Shown here: positions 61,901 to 64,000 of the stretch, piece after piece
Layout of the letters: each line of letters opens with the position of its first letter
Numbering within the stretch: position 1 is the first letter of the stretch
From: Vicia villosa
Lineage: Eukaryota > Streptophyta > Magnoliopsida > Fabales > Fabaceae
Length of the DNA: 64,000 bases
NCBI RefSeq assembly: GCF_029867415.1
Contig: NW_026705415.1
Coordinates: 496,001 to 560,000, forward strand
Reading direction: 5' to 3'
The notes under the pieces: generated by a model
Databases searched by the model: none
Seen by the model: the letters and a program-made list of their open reading frames with translations, nothing else
What the model was told of the DNA's origin: nothing
Translations under genes and position numbers: made by a program

Positions 61901-62436
61901 ACTTTTCCATCTTTCTTCGGTACAGGCACTATATTGGCGATCCATGGTGGGTAACTCACTACTTTCAGGAACCCAGCGTTAAATTGTTTCTCGACCTCTT
62001 CTTTGATTTTCTGAGCCATATCAGGTCTGCTTCTTCGTAACTTCTGTTTAACCGGAGGACTATTTTCTTTGATAGGTAAACGATGAACCACAATATCAGT
62101 ATCGAGCCCAGGCATGTCTTCGTATGACCAAGCGAAGATCTCAACATTGTCTCGTAACATCTGAATCAACCTTTGCTTGACAGCATCCTCTAATTCAGCC
62201 CCTATCTTGATTTCTTTCTTTTCTTCATCGGTACCTATGTTCACCACTTCAATTGGCTCTTCGTGCGGCTGTATAGTCTTTTCTTCTTGCTCTAGTAAAC
62301 GGGCAAGTTCTCTAGGCACTTCACAACCTTCCTCACCTTCATCCTCAGCTTGATAGATCGGATTTTCAAAGTCATATTTAGCAATAGCAGAATCGTTATC
62401 AACAGGATCCAGAGTGAATGTGGATCTGCAGTGCAT
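58954..62436 (-). CDS. pol: Ogre polyprotein: RT, RNase H, archaeal-type RNase H, integrase
   Basis: 1160 codons without interruption. It copies element RNA into DNA and integrates it. RT is about residues 150-350, with MCVDYRDLNR and the catalytic YVDD at 281-284. The first RNase H (about 420-545) lacks the usual first Asp (YLTVLENS) and is probably inactive. The second, archaeal-type RNase H, the hallmark of the Tat/Ogre lineage, keeps Asp590 (VFDGAS), Glu628 (NNMAEYE), Asp652 (YGDSA) and Asp702 (LADALA). Integrase has an HHCC zinc site (His811, His818, Cys849, Cys852) and triad Asp881, Asp942, Glu978 with 35 residues between the last two. The first Met is unlikely to be used; the ORF is probably joined to protease by splicing at 62425. 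Confidence 0.95.
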   Translation of the reverse strand: MHCRSTFTLDPVDNDSAIAKYDFENPIYQAEDEGEEGCEVPRELARLLEQEEKTIQPHEEPIEVVNIGTDEEKKEIKIGAELEDAVKQRLIQMLRDNVEIFAWSYEDMPGLDTDIVVHRLPIKENSPPVKQKLRRSRPDMAQKIKEEVEKQFNAGFLKVVSYPPWIANIVPVPKKDGKVRMCVDYRDLNRASPKDDFPLPHIDILVDSTAQCKVFSFMDGFSGYNQIKMAPEDMEKTTFTTPWGTFCYKVMPFGLKNAGATYQRAMVALFHDMIHKEIEVYVDDMIAKSNTEEEHLVHLQKLFDRLKKYKLRLNPNKCTFGVRSGKLLGFIVSSKGIKVDPAKVKAIQEMPAPRNEKEVRGFLGRLNYIARFISHLTATCEPIFKLLKKDQVVKWNDQCQEAFDKIKNYLQEPPIMIPPVEGRPLIMYLTVLENSMGCVLGQHDESGRKEHAIYYLSKKFTDCETRYSLLEKTCCALAWAARRLRQYMLNHTTLLISRMDPIKYVFEKPALSGRIARWQMILTEYDIQYTTQKAIKGSVVADHLAQQAVDDYQSMNFEFPDEDVMLVTDYKQPGPDEGPEPGSRWTMVFDGASNALGNGIGAIIVSPAGGHTPFTARLCFDCTNNMAEYEACILGLRAAIDLRIKFLEVYGDSALVISQIRGEWDTKHPNLIPYKEFVLSLIPYFEEITFEHIPREENQLADALATMSSMFKVNWDNEAPIVIIERHDEPAYCYEIVDDEAEEKPWFYEVKRYLETQEYPEGASINDKKFLRRFASKFFLSNGTLYKRNHDSTLLRCVNKKEAEKIMEDMHDGTFGTHSSGHTMAKKILRAGYYWSTMETDCHHHSRTCHKCQIYADKVHVPPVPLNVLTAPWPFAMWGIDMIGEIKPTASNGHRFILVAIDYFTKWVEAASFASVTKNVVARFIKHNLICRYGIPERIITDNGTNLNNKMITELCTQFNIKHHNSSPYRPKMNGAVEAANKNIKKIVQKMTVTYKDWHEMLPFALHGYRTSARTSTGATPFSLVYGMEAVLPIEVQIPSLRIMKEAELDEDEWIQTRLDQINLIDEKRLAAVCHGQLYQKRMIKAFNKRVKQQVYRVGDLVIKRIILPQGDPRGKWTPTYEGPFVIKKIFSGGAMILTTMDGEDFPQPVNADIVKKYYA

Positions 62437-62692
62437 TATGTGGGTGTGTGTGAGAACGCATAGCTATAAAAAGTAAATAAAAGAAAAATAAAGGAAAACA
62501 CACAATTTTGAATACGAAACGTCCAATGTTTTATTGAATGAAAATATGCTTATGAAATGACAAGCCCTAACAAGTGGACCATTGTGCCTCGGGCAGGACA
62601 CATGGCTTTAGAGTTTATTGTTTTTATTGAAGTACAAGAATTAAAATTGGAAATGAAAGAAAAGCAGGAAATAAACTAAGAGTGGCAATTAC
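62426..62692 (-). other. Predicted intron between protease and RT of Ogre E
   Basis: Ogre elements are known to have an intron separating the gag-protease and RT parts. Here a donor GA|GTAATT lies just at the protease stop (intron starts 62692) and an acceptor TGCAG|ATCC ends at 62426, giving 267 bp. The interior is T-rich near the acceptor in element sense. Joining the two exons removes the TAA and keeps both reading frames in register (a Glu codon at the join). Predicted from sequence only. Confidence 0.7.
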
Positions 62693-64000
62693 TCCTGACT
62701 ATAGGAGATAGAAACAATGTCCTCGGCCTTCCAGTTGTCCAGCCCCTTGTCTGATGTAGGGGAGATCCACTTGTCCAGGTTGTGATTATCTTCGTCTTCT
62801 TCAATGGCATTAACTCCCTTGCTGACGAAGTGATGTTTCAAGTCTTCTGAACGAGGAGGTGGTGTTCCCTTCTGATCCTTAGCAGTGCAGCCTAAACCCC
62901 ATTTGTTGGATTTATACGGAATGTCAGGTAATTGCCCCCAGATAGTGCAGCCACCTTCTTCTACCACAGCCCTAGCGTCTTTCAGGGAAGCCATTGTAGG
63001 AACATCTCCAGGAATTTTAGGAGGGGCGTAGACATACTTAGTTTCTGGGACTGGTTCAAGCTTCCATTCATGTGCTATGCGGGGTGATTCAAATGTCTCT
63101 CCAGTGAACTCAAGATACTTGGTCTCATCCACGAAACTTACCAAATATTCATCTTCACCATGCACAGTGACAATCTTGCCTTCCATTGGGTATCTCAACT
63201 TCTGATGGAGAGTTGAAGTCACGGCGTTTGCTTTATGTATCCAGGGGCGCCCAAGTAGGCAGGAATAGGCGGGACGAATATCCATCACGTAGAACACAGT
63301 ATTAAAAGTTTGGGCGCCTACTCTGATGGGGAGCTCAACTTCGCCATACACAGTACTCATAGTGCCATCATAAGCTTTGACTATCACATTACTAGATTTC
63401 AGCTCAATTCCATTGACCTTGAGTCTGTCCAACACCACCTTGGGTAACACATTCAGAGACGAGCCATCATCAACTAGTACATGAGCCAGGGTAGTACCAC
63501 CACATTCAATGGAGATATGCAGTGCCTTGTTATGATTCCTTCCACTAGGACTTAGATCAGCATCAGAAAACCCAAGGTAGTTATCAGTTGTCAAGTTTGC
63601 AATACAGTTCTCGAGTTGAGTGACAGAAATCTCTTGTGGCACATGGGCAGCCTCTAGAAATTTCATCATAGCCTTGGCATGGGTCTTTGAACAACTCAGG
63701 AGCGACAGCATAGAGATCTTGGAAGGAGTATGCCCCATTTGTTCAACAATATCATAATCACTCTTGCGGATGTATTTCAGGAACTCATTTGTTTCTTCAG
63801 ATGGCGCATTCCTAGTGACAGTTTCAGGTTCAGGCAGCGGTCCTTTACCATGAGCGTCAGCATTCGGGGTGATAGTAATGGTAGGTGAAGTAACATTTGG
63901 GGAGATCTCTGGAGAAAATACCCTTCCGCTTCTCGTCACCTTACTAGTTCCAGCAATGTTTCCTATACCAGGGTTGACATCTTCAGAAACTTTATCATAT
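62689..64000 (-). CDS. Ogre protease-containing ORF (5' end outside window)
   Basis: The frame is open from the window edge to the TAA at 62689, at least 437 codons; gag should precede it. The retropepsin region has VLVDDGSSLNVLP, a DDG variant of the D-T/S-G active-site motif like that of Ogre proteases, and later SCLLGRPWIH, the typical second protease motif. The C-terminal part (about the last 180 codons) is acidic and has no recognised domain. The GTG at 63939 is within the frame and is not a likely start. Confidence 0.88.
   Translation of the reverse strand, partial: YDKVSEDVNPGIGNIAGTSKVTRSGRVFSPEISPNVTSPTITITPNADAHGKGPLPEPETVTRNAPSEETNEFLKYIRKSDYDIVEQMGHTPSKISMLSLLSCSKTHAKAMMKFLEAAHVPQEISVTQLENCIANLTTDNYLGFSDADLSPSGRNHNKALHISIECGGTTLAHVLVDDGSSLNVLPKVVLDRLKVNGIELKSSNVIVKAYDGTMSTVYGEVELPIRVGAQTFNTVFYVMDIRPAYSCLLGRPWIHKANAVTSTLHQKLRYPMEGKIVTVHGEDEYLVSFVDETKYLEFTGETFESPRIAHEWKLEPVPETKYVYAPPKIPGDVPTMASLKDARAVVEEGGCTIWGQLPDIPYKSNKWGLGCTAKDQKGTPPPRSEDLKHHFVSKGVNAIEEDEDNHNLDKWISPTSDKGLDNWKAEDIVSISYSQE

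Larger units (their letters stand above)
53408..64000 (-). mobile_element. Element E: Ogre retrotransposon, 3' two-thirds, coding-competent in view
   Basis: On the minus strand: protease ORF (entering at 64000), intron, RT/RNase H/aRNase H/integrase ORF, long 3' UTR with hairpin arrays, PPT, 3' LTR ending at 53408. It is inserted in ORF1 of Ogre D; the flanking pentamer is GAGGG (53403-53407), whose partner lies outside. The visible ORFs have no stops or frameshifts, so this is the least decayed element in the window. Confidence 0.93.

Overview
This window looks like intergenic heterochromatin from a large-genome flowering plant. I see no convincing host gene; almost everything recognisable is nested retrotransposon. 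The combination of Ogre-type Ty3/gypsy elements (3.8 kb LTRs, a DUF7745-like ORF1, a dual RNase H polyprotein, an intron between protease and RT), a SIRE/Maximus Ty1/copia element and Tekay chromoviruses suggests a legume of the pea/vetch/lentil tribe (inference; no host gene was available to confirm it).

Layout. (A) 1-9437, minus strand: an Ogre/Tat-like element with its 5' LTR (6670-9437), a PBS and at least 6.6 kb of non-coding internal DNA packed with tandem arrays. It is inserted in the integrase of (B) 9438-15466, minus strand, a Tekay chromovirus with 5' LTR 13539-15466. After 2.5 kb of AT-rich DNA comes the SIRE-like copia element 17966-31966, which lacks integrase and RT. Its gag is split by (C) a complete Tekay element 18976-27177 with 1829-bp LTRs and an ACCTA target-site duplication. 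Then follow AT-rich DNA, a dead L1-type LINE (RT, then RNase H), a Tekay LTR piece and an Ogre LTR. From the tail of the copia element into that Ogre LTR, about 9.25 kb is tandemly duplicated (30929-40175 and 40176-49417). (D) 47570-53407, plus strand, is an Ogre 5' LTR, PBS and ORF1, cut by (E) 53408-64000, minus strand, a second Ogre with 3' LTR, hairpin-rich 3' UTR, an uninterrupted 1160-codon RT/RNase H/aRNase H/integrase ORF and a protease ORF running off the window.

How the parts relate. Element E is the only one whose visible enzymes look intact. B, C, the copia element and the LINE are dead through stops, frameshifts, deletions and insertions; most stops in B and C fit C-to-T transitions. 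Order of events: copia insertion (LTRs about 5-6% different by eye), Tekay C into it (LTRs about 1.6% different), and Ogre D into a Tekay LTR that lies inside the LINE. The 9.25-kb duplication came after Ogre D inserted.

The most unusual signal is in the non-coding parts of elements A and E. Seven tandem arrays with unrelated sequences are each built from short inverted repeats. The arms differ from unit to unit, but the two arms of one unit usually change together and stay complementary, as if hairpin-forming ability were maintained while sequence was free to drift. Ogre 3' UTRs are known to be hypervariable and rich in tandem repeats; I do not know of a description of this covarying-hairpin property. 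Intramolecular template switching is the main alternative to selection.
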